A DNA stretch of 50,423 bases. Origin: Candidatus Omnitrophota bacterium. GTDB lineage: Bacteria > Hinthialibacterota > Hinthialibacteria > Hinthialibacterales > Hinthialibacteraceae. Below the pieces are notes generated by a model, which saw only the letters and a program-made list of their open reading frames with translations, made no database searches and had not been told where the DNA came from. Positions within the stretch are counted from its first letter, which is position 1. Each line of letters opens with the position of its first letter. The translations under genes were made by a program, and so were the position numbers. Below are positions 23,928 through 32,495 of the stretch, piece after piece. Location of the stretch: the NCBI GenBank assembly GCA_003598175.1, contig QZKN01000087.1:1-50423 (forward strand), written 5' to 3'.

Positions 23928-24757
23928 ATCACGAAGGGCGCGATATTCCACGAAACCACGAAATTTTATGCTACTGACTTTCAATCCTATCGATCAATTC
24001 CTGCGATTCCAAACCATCCCCCACACTCTACTTTTCACCTTTTCGCGCCTTTCGCGTCCCCTTCGTGCTTTCGTGATGCAAACACTACACTTTTGAATCA
24101 CGAAGGGCGCGATATTCCACGAAGGCACGAAATTTCATACTGTTTACTTTCAATCCTATCGATCAATTCCCGCGATTCCAAACCGTTCTCCACATTTTCC
24201 TTTCCGCCTTTTTCGTGCCTTTCGTGCCCCCTTCGTGCTTTCGTGATGCAAACACTACACTTTTGAATCACGAAAGGCGCGATATTCCACGAAATCACGA
24301 AATTTCATACTTCTGACTTTCAATCCTATTGATTAACTCCTGCGATTCCAAACCGTTCTCCACTCTTCACATCCCGCTTTTTTTGTGCCTTTCGTGCCCC
24401 CTTCGCGCTTTCGTGATTCAAACACTTTTGAATCACGAAAGGCGCGATATTCCACGAAGGCACGAAATTTCATACTACTACCTTTCAATCCTATCGATTA
24501 ACTCCTGCGATTCCAAACCATTCTCCACATTTTCCATTCCGCCTTTTCGTGCCTTTCGCGTCCCCTTCGCGCTTTCGTGATACAAACACTTTTGAATCAC
24601 GAAGGGCGCGATATTCCACGAAGGCACGAAATTTCATGCTACTTCCTTTCAATCCTATCGATCAACTCCCACAATTCCAATCCATTCTCCACATTTTCCA
24701 TTCCACCTTTTCGTGCCTTTCGTGCTCCCTTCGTGCTTTCGTGATTCAAACGATATG
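23926..24757. repeat. Five tandem ~165-170-bp units with inverted ends
   Basis: Units begin with GAATCACGAAGGGCGCGATA or close variants at 23926, 24095, 24265, 24430 and 24594 (periods 169, 170, 165 and 164). Each unit ends with a stretch like CTTCGTGCTTTCGTGATTC, the inverse of its own start, so every unit can fold on itself. The middle (TTTCAATCCTATCGATCA, ATTCCAAACC) is well conserved. Minus-strand reading gives low-complexity Lys/Arg/Glu frames that I do not accept as genes. Copies differ by scattered substitutions and small indels, so the duplication is not very recent or has been only partly homogenised. Confidence 0.85.
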
Positions 24758-24839
24758 CAGAAAATTTTCGCGCCGCGCTTCGCGCGGATAGGGAAAAGTG
24801 AAAAGAGTTTCAGTGCATAGTGTAACAGTGTTATAGTAT

Positions 24840-25175
24840 TTAGCGATACAAAGTCCTGGCAACACGAAAACCCAAACCGTCGCCGCGATTATCGGGGGTG
24901 AGCCTGAGGCGAATGGCGGAACGCACGATCCTCGGGATGAAGTTCCAACTGCCGCCGCGGAGAACCTTAAATTCTTTCGATTGATTATTTACAGGATCCT
25001 TCTCCGGCGATTTCGAATAATAATTCTCATCATATCCATCCTCGCACCACTCCCACACATTCCCGCTCATATCAAATAATCCCCACGCATTCGGCAACTT
25101 CAAACCCACTTCTTTCGTCCCACCTGGGCTATTGTTTTCCCTATACCATGCATACTGCCCAAAAGGATTTGCCAA
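24840..25175 (-). pseudogene. C-terminal fragment of a formylglycine-generating-enzyme-like (SUMF1/EgtB) domain
   Basis: The frame reads ANPFGQYAWYRENNSPGGTK, GLFDMSGNVWEWCED and LRGGSWNFIPRIVRSAIRLR to GLGFRVARTLY, the classic C-terminal half of the SUMF1/FGE fold. Its only start is a TTG, without a ribosome site. The motif that should precede it, GDESR, is present at once upstream but in another frame. The start of the same domain (EMMLIPAGDFMMGSPDHEKD) closes the kinase gene just upstream. The two pieces were therefore one kinase-FGE protein that has suffered a frameshift and loss of roughly 100 residues between them. Confidence 0.75.
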
Positions 25176-25215
25176 CGGCTTTCATCGCCGCCTGAATCGG
25201 TCCGGTTACCATGAT

Positions 25216-27606
25216 TTATTCGATTATCCCTTCATCCAACCCATCCGGTGGCATAAATGGTTTATTCGTCAGCACGGCTTTTTTGTATTTCTCCCCAAAT
25301 TCAATTATTTCCTCTTCCTGCGCGTCAAATACGGGTGGAGAATATTCGGCTCCAAACTTTTTTTTATGCCGGTCAAACCATTCAAAGGCTTCATATTCCG
25401 TCATGACGGCTCCTTCCTTATCATGACGATCCTTCTCATGATCCGGCGATCCCATCATAAAATCGCCTGCCGGGATCAACATCATCTCCAGCGGCTTTGC
25501 ATCTTTCGCCAGGTTGGGCAGTGAGATGGTGATAAGTTTCTCCGGTTCCGTTCGGGTGGCAAGGGTACTGCTTTTCGTACCCTTGCTGGTTTCCTTCTCA
25601 CTATCCTCAAGGGTGGAAACAACGCGAACACTCCCCGAAAAAAGCCCATCGTAGTAGCTGGTTTCCTTCTCACTATCCTCAAGGGTGGAAACAACGCCAC
25701 CCTTGCCACCCGTGGATTTCAATAATTCCATGACTTCCATAAACGACTGCGGGCGTTTGGCCGGTTCTTCCTGCACACAGGCATCGATCAGATCCGTCAG
25801 CAGGTGATCATATCCGAGTTCCCGCCAATTTCGCGGCGTGGCCTGCGTGGTGCCGAATAACAGATACGTCAATATCTTTCCAAATGAAAAAATGTCCGAA
25901 TAGGGTTTGATTTCCACTCCCGGCCGTTCCCCTGTTTGCTCCGGCGGGGCGAATTTGTGCGTGCCCGCGTAACTGGAACCGATGATCGACTGTCCCTGGC
26001 TGCGCAACGCCGCCTCTTTCTCCGCCGGCGTCAATTTCAACGACAAACCGAAATCGATGATCTTGATTTTCCATCCGTTGTCCGGTTTCCGCGCCAGAAT
26101 ATTCGCCGGTTTCAAATCCCGATGCAGGATATTCTGCGCATGAGCCGCGTTCATCGCTTCCGCAAGCAAACGCGCGATCCACATAACCTCTTCTTTATTG
26201 AATACCCCCTTGTTTTTGACAATCTCTTCCAAATCCTCCCCCACGAAATACTCCATGACCAAGTACGGATGCTTTTCTTCCCGATCCGCGTAATCCGTAT
26301 GCGTCACGTTGATAATTGAGGGGTGCCGCAGCCCGTCAAGAATCCGCGCCTCGCGGAAAATCTCACTCGCCGACCGCCCGATTTGTTCCGCATGAAGCGT
26401 TTTGATCACCACGTCCTTGCCCATATGCCGATCGTGACACAAAAACGCCGTACCAAAACCGCCCGCGCCCAAAATCTTCTTGATCTCATATTTCCGCAAC
26501 GGAAATGGCTCGAACCGTTCCGCGTCCGCCTTCGCTGCCTGCTTTAAATGGTCCAGCGCTGCTTCCCAATTTTTACTTTCCAGCGCCGCCTGATAGGCGT
26601 TGAACGACGCTTCCGCCGTCGCCTGCGGATTGCGCAAATTCCCCGCCAGCGTGGAAAACGTGGACAATCCCGCATCGATCTGCCCCATGCCCATGTGCAA
26701 CTTGCCGATGCCGTTCACCAGCGCCGGAAACTGTTGTTTTTCCGCATCCGACAGCGCCCGATATTGCCTGATGATCTCCATGACCACCGCTCGTTCCTGT
26801 TTCGATTGGATCGAAAACGACGTGGTCGGTTTGATCGCCCCTTTTTGCTCCCCCATCCGCGTCAATTGTTCCTGCATCGATTCCAGCATGGAAATAATCT
26901 GTTTGTGTTCCTCACTCCCCTCCTGCTTCAAATCCCGCACCGTTTCACCGATATCGATCACATCTCCATACATTTTCGGCCAATGATCCTGCAAATTTTT
27001 CCACAGCGCGTCCGTTTGCAGTTCCATAAAAAGCGCTGCATCCTGCGCGATTTCCCGCCGCAAAAAGTAGCCGAACGCGGTGACGAGCAAAGGCGTTTCC
27101 CCATCCGGAGAATGGCGCAGCAGTTCCGCCAGCGCCGGAAAACCGGCCAGCTTCGCGTCATCCGCGACCTGACTCATAACCTGCCGGCTGCCGTCAATTA
27201 ACGACTGCGGATCGCTATAGCGCTTGAATCCCCGCGTTTGCGCGACGATCTCCTCTTCCGTACCCCCGGCGAAATCCATAACTCCCCGTTTTTTGGCTTC
27301 CTTCCAATCGGCCACACATTGCTTTCGGAAATCCGGACCTTTTTGTGTTAACACCGTTTCGATCTGCGCCGTCAGCCCTTTGATTTGCCCGGGAGTGAAG
27401 AACTTTTTCATGCGGGTGAAAACCGATTCGCCCAAAATAGCCAGTTCGACGGTTTGCCAGGCCTTTTCGTTGGCCTCTTTCAGCGCCTTTGGTAAAGCCT
27501 TGCCAGGATCGCTAAATTGTTCCTTGATGAGATCGGTCAATTCCTCCACGCTGTCGCCCACGACCTGCCGCAGGGTGAAATAAACCAGATTCGACTTGAT
27601 GCTCAT
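25216..27606 (-). CDS. Ser/Thr protein kinase with truncated SUMF1/FGE domain
   Basis: The product has 796 residues from ATG 27606, preceded by AGGAG. The open frame extends 30 codons further, but those codons are translated hairpin repeats and I exclude them. Residues 1-300 are helical and unrecognised. Residues ~300-370 look TPR-like (ASFNAYQAALESKNWEAALD). The kinase domain (~372-640) has GAGGFG (380-385), the ATP-binding Lys402, HRDLKPAN (495-502) and DFG (518-520), so it should be active. A linker contains the sequence VVSTLEDSEKETS twice. The end begins an FGE domain and stops early; its other half lies downstream out of frame. Kinase-FGE fusions are frequent in large-genome bacteria. 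The target is unknown. Confidence 0.85.
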   Translation of the reverse strand: MSIKSNLVYFTLRQVVGDSVEELTDLIKEQFSDPGKALPKALKEANEKAWQTVELAILGESVFTRMKKFFTPGQIKGLTAQIETVLTQKGPDFRKQCVADWKEAKKRGVMDFAGGTEEEIVAQTRGFKRYSDPQSLIDGSRQVMSQVADDAKLAGFPALAELLRHSPDGETPLLVTAFGYFLRREIAQDAALFMELQTDALWKNLQDHWPKMYGDVIDIGETVRDLKQEGSEEHKQIISMLESMQEQLTRMGEQKGAIKPTTSFSIQSKQERAVVMEIIRQYRALSDAEKQQFPALVNGIGKLHMGMGQIDAGLSTFSTLAGNLRNPQATAEASFNAYQAALESKNWEAALDHLKQAAKADAERFEPFPLRKYEIKKILGAGGFGTAFLCHDRHMGKDVVIKTLHAEQIGRSASEIFREARILDGLRHPSIINVTHTDYADREEKHPYLVMEYFVGEDLEEIVKNKGVFNKEEVMWIARLLAEAMNAAHAQNILHRDLKPANILARKPDNGWKIKIIDFGLSLKLTPAEKEAALRSQGQSIIGSSYAGTHKFAPPEQTGERPGVEIKPYSDIFSFGKILTYLLFGTTQATPRNWRELGYDHLLTDLIDACVQEEPAKRPQSFMEVMELLKSTGGKGGVVSTLEDSEKETSYYDGLFSGSVRVVSTLEDSEKETSKGTKSSTLATRTEPEKLITISLPNLAKDAKPLEMMLIPAGDFMMGSPDHEKDRHDKEGAVMTEYEAFEWFDRHKKKFGAEYSPPVFDAQEEEIIEFGEKYKKAVLTNKPFMPPDGLDEGIIE

Positions 27607-27641
27607 AACCATCTCTCCTGTTTCGATAAAAAGGCCGGAGC

Positions 27642-27766
27642 GCGGACGTCCCGTCCGCATTTCAAAAAAGTCGGAGCGCGGACGTCCCGTCCGCATTTCG
27701 AGACGTCAACGACCCGCCGCAGGGTAGTGCAGACCTTCGGTCTGCACCTGCGGGCAGGATGCCCGC
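27642..27766. repeat. Cluster of four short hairpins
   Basis: The copies are GCGGACG-TCC-CGTCCGC at 27642-27658 and 27678-27694, GTGCAGACC-TTC-GGTCTGCAC at 27727-27747, and GCGGGCA-GGA-TGCCCGC at 27750-27766. Most are flanked by GGAGCGC or its complement. They lie in the leader of the kinase gene, so a transcript would carry several stem-loops before the ribosome site. Confidence 0.8.
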
Positions 27767-27804
27767 GCTCCGGCCGCGACCATGTGGATTTATATGGAAA
27801 TGCC

Positions 27805-27840
27805 CATCGTAGGGGCGATTCGCGAATCGCCCCTACGATG
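27805..27840. repeat. Perfect 36-bp palindrome with GTAGGGGCGATTCG arms
   Basis: The arms are 18 bp without a loop, centred on CG|CG. The inner 28 bp recur at 48454-48481 with paired changes (GATT/AATC against GGTT/AACC), and both copies have ATGRAAAT-like and GYATTTTC-like flanks. It resembles short interspersed repeats seen across many bacterial genomes. It lies in the long gene-free stretch 27607-28561. Confidence 0.85.
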
Positions 27841-28050
27841 CGTATTTTCCCATCATCCGCGTGTCGATTATAAACATAAATGATACTTATCGATAGGTCG
27901 AACTCACCCACAACGATTATACGGATCAATGGCTCATTTCGATCATCGGTTTTGATCTATAGTCATTTCATTATACGGTTGTATGGCTCAAATCGATCCA
28001 TCGAGAGGTAAACGTAGGGAAACCATTTCCATAAAGTTCCTGAGAAACAT

Positions 28051-28239
28051 ACCCCAACGGGGTAGAAGAGGAAAGCCAGTGGGTAACGCCCCTGGAAATG
28101 TGTTGGGGATGGATTCCTCCACCCTGAAAGGGCGGAAGAATGGAAGGGAGTTATTTCGCCCTTTCAGGGCTGACTTGTATCGATTCTTTCGTAACCAGGG
28201 GCGTTGCCCGCTGGCTGTCTTCTCTTACCCCGTTGGGGT
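28051..28239. repeat. Nested inverted repeat of 189 bp
   Basis: The outer arms of ~45 bp (28051-28095 and 28195-28239) begin ACCCCAACGGGGTA and end AACGCCCCTGG, and pair at most positions. Inside, CCTGAAAGGGCG (28123-28134) and CGCCCTTTCAGG (28157-28168) pair perfectly. The tips ACCCCAACGGGGT and ACCCCGTTGGGGT are themselves palindromic. No protein-coding frame is credible. It could be a miniature mobile element or a structured RNA. Confidence 0.75.
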
Positions 28240-28343
28240 AGAAAGCAAAGACAATTTACGATCAGTTTTCGGTGGAGATAAGCAAGGGAGAATTAATAAA
28301 CATCGTGAAAGTAGAAAGCAAAGACAATTTACGATCAGTTTTG
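28238..28343. repeat. Two direct copies of a 33-bp segment beside the nested repeat
   Basis: GTAGAAAGCAAAGACAATTT followed by ACGATCAGTTTT occurs at 28238-28270 and 28311-28342, 73 bp apart. The first copy starts exactly where the right outer arm of the nested inverted repeat ends, as if the end of an element had been duplicated. Confidence 0.7.
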
Positions 28344-28561
28344 GGGGGTAAATCATGGGGGCATGCGTAAAGTAAGTAACGATCATTGTCTCAAGCACAA
28401 CCACGGTTACGCTGCTTCAAACACACATTCTGAGAGCACAATTTTACCGTGAAATATAAACTTCTCCCACCCCCCATCCACCGCCATCATGCGCCGGCCC
28501 ATCTCATTTCAATACCAGGCAGGATATGCTACAGTAAAGAATCAAACGCAGGAGGGAAACC

Positions 28562-30331
28562 ATGAAACGACGCGAGTTCTTCTTGACCGGCGCAGGAATG
28601 GGTATAGTGTCTCAAATCAATCCCAGCCGGAGTATGAGCATGACCTCCCCTTCCAATCCGACAGAAATCATGGGAAATCCGGGAACCATCGATCGCGCGA
28701 AATTGCGCGGACGCAATATCAATCGCTCCACCGTCGTTTGCCGCAACGGCGTCGCGGCGACCAGCCAGACGCTCGCGAGTTCGGTCGGCGTGGATATCTT
28801 AAAATCCGGCGGCAACGCCATCGACGCCGCCGTCGCCATGAGCGCCATGATGAGCGTGGTCGAACCGATGAGCTGCGGTCCCGGCGGGGATCTGTTCGCC
28901 ATCGTCTGGTCGGAAACCGATCAAAAACTCTACGGCTTGAACGCCAGCGGGCGTTCTCCCTACGCCTGGAATCGCGACGAAGCCCAAAAAAGAGGTTTTA
29001 CCGACAGCCTGCCGATTCTAGGACCGTTGACCTGGTCGGTTCCGGGCTGCGTCAGCGGCTGGGACGCCCTGCAGCGGCGGCTGGGGAAACTCTCGTTCGC
29101 GAAAACGCTGGCCCCGGCGGCAGAATACGCGCGCCAAGGCTATGCGGCGACGGAAATCATCGCCGGTCATTTTTCCAACGCCGCCAACGATTTCAAGGAA
29201 TACCCCAACGCGGCCAAAACCTATCTCGTGAATGGAAAACCTCCGCAATTCGGGCAGGTGATCACCAATCCCGACATCGCCGATTTCTTCGAAATCCTCA
29301 TCCGCGACGGCGCAGATGCGTTTTATTGGGGCGAAATCGCCGAACGCATTGTCCGCTATTCGCAGGAACGCGGCGGCCTGTTCTCACTGCGGGATTTCGC
29401 GGATCACACGGCGACGTGGGTTGATCCCGTCGCCTCCACCTATCGCGGATATAACGTGTGGGAAATTCCACCCAACGGCCAGGGCATCGCCGCGTTGCAG
29501 ATGTTAAACATATTGGAAAACTTCGACATTGCTTCTCTCCCCCCCAATTCCGCCGAACACCTGCATCTCTTCATCGAAGCGAAAAAACTGGCTTTTGAAG
29601 ATCGCGCGACTTATTACGCCGACATGGATCACGCAAACGTGCCGCTGCACCAGCTGCTCGCGAAAGAATACGGTCAGGAACGGGCTAAATTGATTGACAG
29701 AAACAAGGCGGCAACAAATGTGCGCGCCGGACAGTTGGACGGCTCCCAAGATACCATCTATCTATGCGCGGCGGATGGTGAAGGCAATATGATTTCGTTG
29801 ATTCAAAGCATATATTACGGATGGGGCTCCCGCGAAACGCCGACCGGCCTCGGTTTCTGTCTGCAAAATCGCGGACGCAGTTTCAGCCTCGATCCCCATC
29901 ATCCAAATACGCTGGAACCGCACAAACGCCCGTTTCACACCATCATTCCCGGATTTCTGACGCTCGAAGGCCGTCCGAAATGCGCCTTCGGCGTCATGGG
30001 CGGCGACATGCAGCCGCAGGGGCACGCGCAGGTGTTGATGAACATGATCGATTTTCACATGTCCATGCAACAAGCGGGCGAGCAACCGCGCGTGGAACAC
30101 TCCGGCAGCTCCCATCCGTGGGGTGGAACAATGAAAGATGGCGGCTCGGTGGGCATCGAAGCAGGAATCGAAAGTAAGGAAATTCAAAAACTCGACGCCC
30201 TGGGACACAAAATTTCCGAAATCGGCGTCGGCATGTACGGCGGCTATCAGGCAATCTGGCGTGAAGACGAACCCTTACGCTATTTCGCCGGCTCCGATCC
30301 CCGCAAGGACGGCTGTGCTGTCGGTTTTTAA
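28562..30331 (+). CDS. Tat-exported gamma-glutamyltransferase family protein (Ntn hydrolase)
   Basis: The product has 589 residues. MKRREFFLTGAGMGIVSQIN is a short Tat signal. The large-subunit half has SGGNAIDAAVAMSAMMSVVE and GPGGDLFAIVW, typical of the family. The self-cleavage nucleophile should be T398 in QDTIYLCAADGEGNMIS, and the small-subunit motif FGVMGGDMQPQGHAQV (normally ..GGdmQpQgH..v) is intact. The enzyme cleaves gamma-glutamyl or related amide bonds in the periplasm; the GGDMQPQGH form is typical of the branch distinct from classic glutathione-degrading GGT. GGAGG lies before the ATG. It is downstream of the repeat-rich gap, and two hairpins follow its stop. Confidence 0.9.
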   Translation: MKRREFFLTGAGMGIVSQINPSRSMSMTSPSNPTEIMGNPGTIDRAKLRGRNINRSTVVCRNGVAATSQTLASSVGVDILKSGGNAIDAAVAMSAMMSVVEPMSCGPGGDLFAIVWSETDQKLYGLNASGRSPYAWNRDEAQKRGFTDSLPILGPLTWSVPGCVSGWDALQRRLGKLSFAKTLAPAAEYARQGYAATEIIAGHFSNAANDFKEYPNAAKTYLVNGKPPQFGQVITNPDIADFFEILIRDGADAFYWGEIAERIVRYSQERGGLFSLRDFADHTATWVDPVASTYRGYNVWEIPPNGQGIAALQMLNILENFDIASLPPNSAEHLHLFIEAKKLAFEDRATYYADMDHANVPLHQLLAKEYGQERAKLIDRNKAATNVRAGQLDGSQDTIYLCAADGEGNMISLIQSIYYGWGSRETPTGLGFCLQNRGRSFSLDPHHPNTLEPHKRPFHTIIPGFLTLEGRPKCAFGVMGGDMQPQGHAQVLMNMIDFHMSMQQAGEQPRVEHSGSSHPWGGTMKDGGSVGIEAGIESKEIQKLDALGHKISEIGVGMYGGYQAIWREDEPLRYFAGSDPRKDGCAVGF

Positions 30332-30338
30332 CAGGAGC

Positions 30339-30389
30339 GCAGACATCCTGTCTGCAGTTTTAAAATTGGAGCGCAGACATCCTGTCTGC
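30339..30389. repeat. Two identical GCAGACA-TCC-TGTCTGC hairpins
   Basis: Perfect 7-bp arms occur at 30339-30355 and 30373-30389, each preceded by GGAGC. They follow the gamma-glutamyltransferase stop by a few nucleotides and may act as 3' stem-loops. Confidence 0.85.
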
Positions 30390-30424
30390 AAAATAACCAC
30401 AGCTACATTAAAAAGGATGGTTTG

Positions 30425-31813
30425 ATGATTCAAAAAAAACAGTGGATAGCATGGTTAACGGTTTTCATGGTTCCATACATAGCCATCGCGGATTCCCCGA
30501 TCGGCATCCATAAAACCAATTTTTATGCATTAAGTCAAAATGGGAACCCATTCCTGCCGGTCGCCGCCAACGTCGGTTTTTTAATGGATTTGTCTCTCTC
30601 CGAGGATGCGGTGAAGGAAACGCTGCACCGACTGGCGGCGTTCGGCGTCAATTCGATTCGCGTCGTCATTGACAACGCTTACAAAATCGGCGAGCCGTTG
30701 GACAAATTCGAGGCGTTCGACGGCAGTTTGAAAGAGCCGGTCCTGGCGAGATTGGACGCGATTCTGACCGAGGCGGAAAAACAGGGAATGCCCGCCATCC
30801 TCGCCCTGTTCGACATCGAAAGCGTCGCACGCCAGTGGGAAAACCATCCCCGCAACAAAAAAAATGGGGGCGCATGTATCGATGTGACGGAATATTTGAC
30901 CAAACCCGATCAAGTCAAGCGCACCGCCCTCCGCCTGACGCAAATCGTCGCCCGCTATTCGAAACGAAACATTCTCGCGTGGGAATTGGCGCGCGGAGTA
31001 AATATCTGGGACCTGCAGACGCCTCCCCAAAACGAATACCTACAACCGATCCAATTCTGGATCATGCGCACAGTCGATCAGTTGCGCCGCATCGATGACC
31101 GCAAACACCTGACTGCTCTTTCCTACGTCCCTAATTCCCTGCCCTTTTCTCTTATGCAAACTGCGCCTGTCGATCTCATCATGCTGCACATTCGTTCCGA
31201 AAATCCCCTGCGCACCGCCATGAGCATCCAATCCTTCATCGACGCCTCGCGGCAGTACAAAAAACCGATTTTCATCGCGGAAACCACGTGGACCGGACCG
31301 TCGGATCATCGCGAGGAATTCACGAAAAATACTCTCTGGTCCGCCGCCGCATCCTGCGGCGCCGCGTTTCTCATGCCCCAGTTCGTTGGCGATATACCTC
31401 GTTTTTCCAATGCGGAATTGACCCAATTCAAGGCATTTCAGCTTTTTCTGGACAATGTCGACCTCGGCGGCGTGCCTCGCCCGCCGACGCCCGCGCCCAT
31501 TCAAATCACGCCGCCGGATTCCTATTTCATCGTCGAAAGCATCGTGGGAAACGACCGCCTTTTTTGGGTTCTCCGCAAAAATCCCGGAAAAAGCAAAGAC
31601 ATATTCACGTTTCAAACGGTCGAAGGACAATACGAATATCTCTGGTTCAATACGGACGCGGGAGAAATCGACAGAAAACGCGAATTCAAATTGACGCGCA
31701 AAACTCTGATGTTGGATCCCCCGCATTTCGAACATGATATCGCCGGAAGACTGCGGTTGATGCAGCCCATTTCGGAAAGCAAGGGTGAAAAAAAAGAAAA
31801 ACCGAATGAATAG
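30425..31813 (+). CDS. Secreted GH5-like TIM barrel protein, acid/base residue apparently missing
   Basis: The product has 462 residues from ATG 30425; an in-frame TTG three nt earlier is unlikely. A signal peptide spans WIAWLTVFMVPYIAIA. The barrel follows the cellulase/mannanase layout: FGVNSIRVVID, GMPAILALFD, RNILAWELARG, and PIFIAETTW, where E286 would be the nucleophile. The acid/base Glu normally lies in W-E-x-x-N-E; here the segment is WELARG (186-191), so N-E is replaced by A-R. The C-terminal ~120 residues (YFIVESIVGNDRLFWVL, TLMLDPPHF) form an extra beta domain. A carbohydrate-binding or inactive relative is possible. No cotranscribed gene is clear. Confidence 0.65.
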   Translation: MIQKKQWIAWLTVFMVPYIAIADSPIGIHKTNFYALSQNGNPFLPVAANVGFLMDLSLSEDAVKETLHRLAAFGVNSIRVVIDNAYKIGEPLDKFEAFDGSLKEPVLARLDAILTEAEKQGMPAILALFDIESVARQWENHPRNKKNGGACIDVTEYLTKPDQVKRTALRLTQIVARYSKRNILAWELARGVNIWDLQTPPQNEYLQPIQFWIMRTVDQLRRIDDRKHLTALSYVPNSLPFSLMQTAPVDLIMLHIRSENPLRTAMSIQSFIDASRQYKKPIFIAETTWTGPSDHREEFTKNTLWSAAASCGAAFLMPQFVGDIPRFSNAELTQFKAFQLFLDNVDLGGVPRPPTPAPIQITPPDSYFIVESIVGNDRLFWVLRKNPGKSKDIFTFQTVEGQYEYLWFNTDAGEIDRKREFKLTRKTLMLDPPHFEHDIAGRLRLMQPISESKGEKKEKPNE

Positions 31814-31854
31814 AAGAATTCATCGGGCAGAAAATCCGTCTCGTTTCACCTCTT

Positions 31855-32100
31855 TCATCGACTGCTCATAAACGAACCGAACGAATCAAAACTGCTGGAC
31901 GACAGATTCATCATCAGAAATATCGACGCGATGATGGCCACCACGCCGATAGCCGCCCAGATCAGAGCCTGATGCATTCCTTTTTTTCTCTCCGTGTCGC
32001 TTTTCCGCTTCAACGATGAAACCATACGATCCATTTTCGCCGTATAATCGTCAACTTCGGTCGGCGGCGCATTAGTTGTTTGGGATGTCGCTTTTGTCAT
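31855..32100 (-). CDS. Small single-pass membrane protein, 81 residues
   Basis: A Lys/Ser-rich cytoplasmic segment (DRMVSSLKRKSDTERKKG) is followed by one membrane helix (ALIWAAIGVVAIIASIFLMM) and a Ser/Phe-rich end. GGGAGG 9-10 nt before the ATG supports translation. No family is recognised. It faces the GH5-like gene tail to tail. Confidence 0.65.
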   Translation of the reverse strand: MTKATSQTTNAPPTEVDDYTAKMDRMVSSLKRKSDTERKKGMHQALIWAAIGVVAIIASIFLMMNLSSSSFDSFGSFMSSR

Positions 32101-32423
32101 GATCTTATCCTCCCGGAAGAAAGGATTTTGAGAACTCTACAATTTAAATATATCACGTTTCCGATTAAAATACAAGAAAATCGGAAGAACATGTTCATTA
32201 TTATCATATTCATCTATCAAATATTCCTTTTTGTAAATATACATTACAGATTAATCATAGAATCATCTCATTTCTGTGCAGTAAATCCAATGCTCTATGA
32301 GCCAACGATCTTTGCGGGGATGATCATTGGCTGGAAAGAATAGGAGGTCTTCCTGTTTCCATCCATCATTTTAATATAAAATTGTTATCGACAAATGAAT
32401 GCGCATATTGATACAAATGTACC

Positions 32424-32440
32424 GCCGGCATCCTGCCGGC
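32424..32440. repeat. Dispersed hairpin GCCGGCA-TCC-TGCCGGC
   Basis: Perfect 7-bp arms lie 55 nt before rluD. The rest of the 395-nt gap (32101-32495) is AT-rich and shows no gene. Confidence 0.8.
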
Positions 32441-32495
32441 ATCTCGTATCGCCGAGTACGATCTTCGATGCAACCATTATGACCTGGTAATTTCC

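Noticed and set aside
23926..24757. CRISPR array
   Set aside because: Units are ~165-170 bp with no short repeat plus unique spacer alternation, and no cas genes are present.
24098..24791. Short Arg/Lys/Glu or Ser/Phe-rich frames inside the tandem repeat
   Set aside because: They change register between copies and have no ribosome sites; they are translations of the repeat.
27607..27696. 30-codon N-terminal extension of the kinase
   Set aside because: It is the translated hairpin repeat (MRTGRPRS twice); the ATG at 27606 has its own AGGAG.
28489..29424. Arg-rich 311-codon frame overlapping the gamma-glutamyltransferase
   Set aside because: Same DNA as the intact GGT gene in another frame, with Arg-rich composition typical of GC-rich shadows.
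32101..32495. PyrR-binding attenuator ahead of the rluD-pyr operon
   Set aside because: I looked for the PyrR RNA motif and a terminator/antiterminator pair and found neither.
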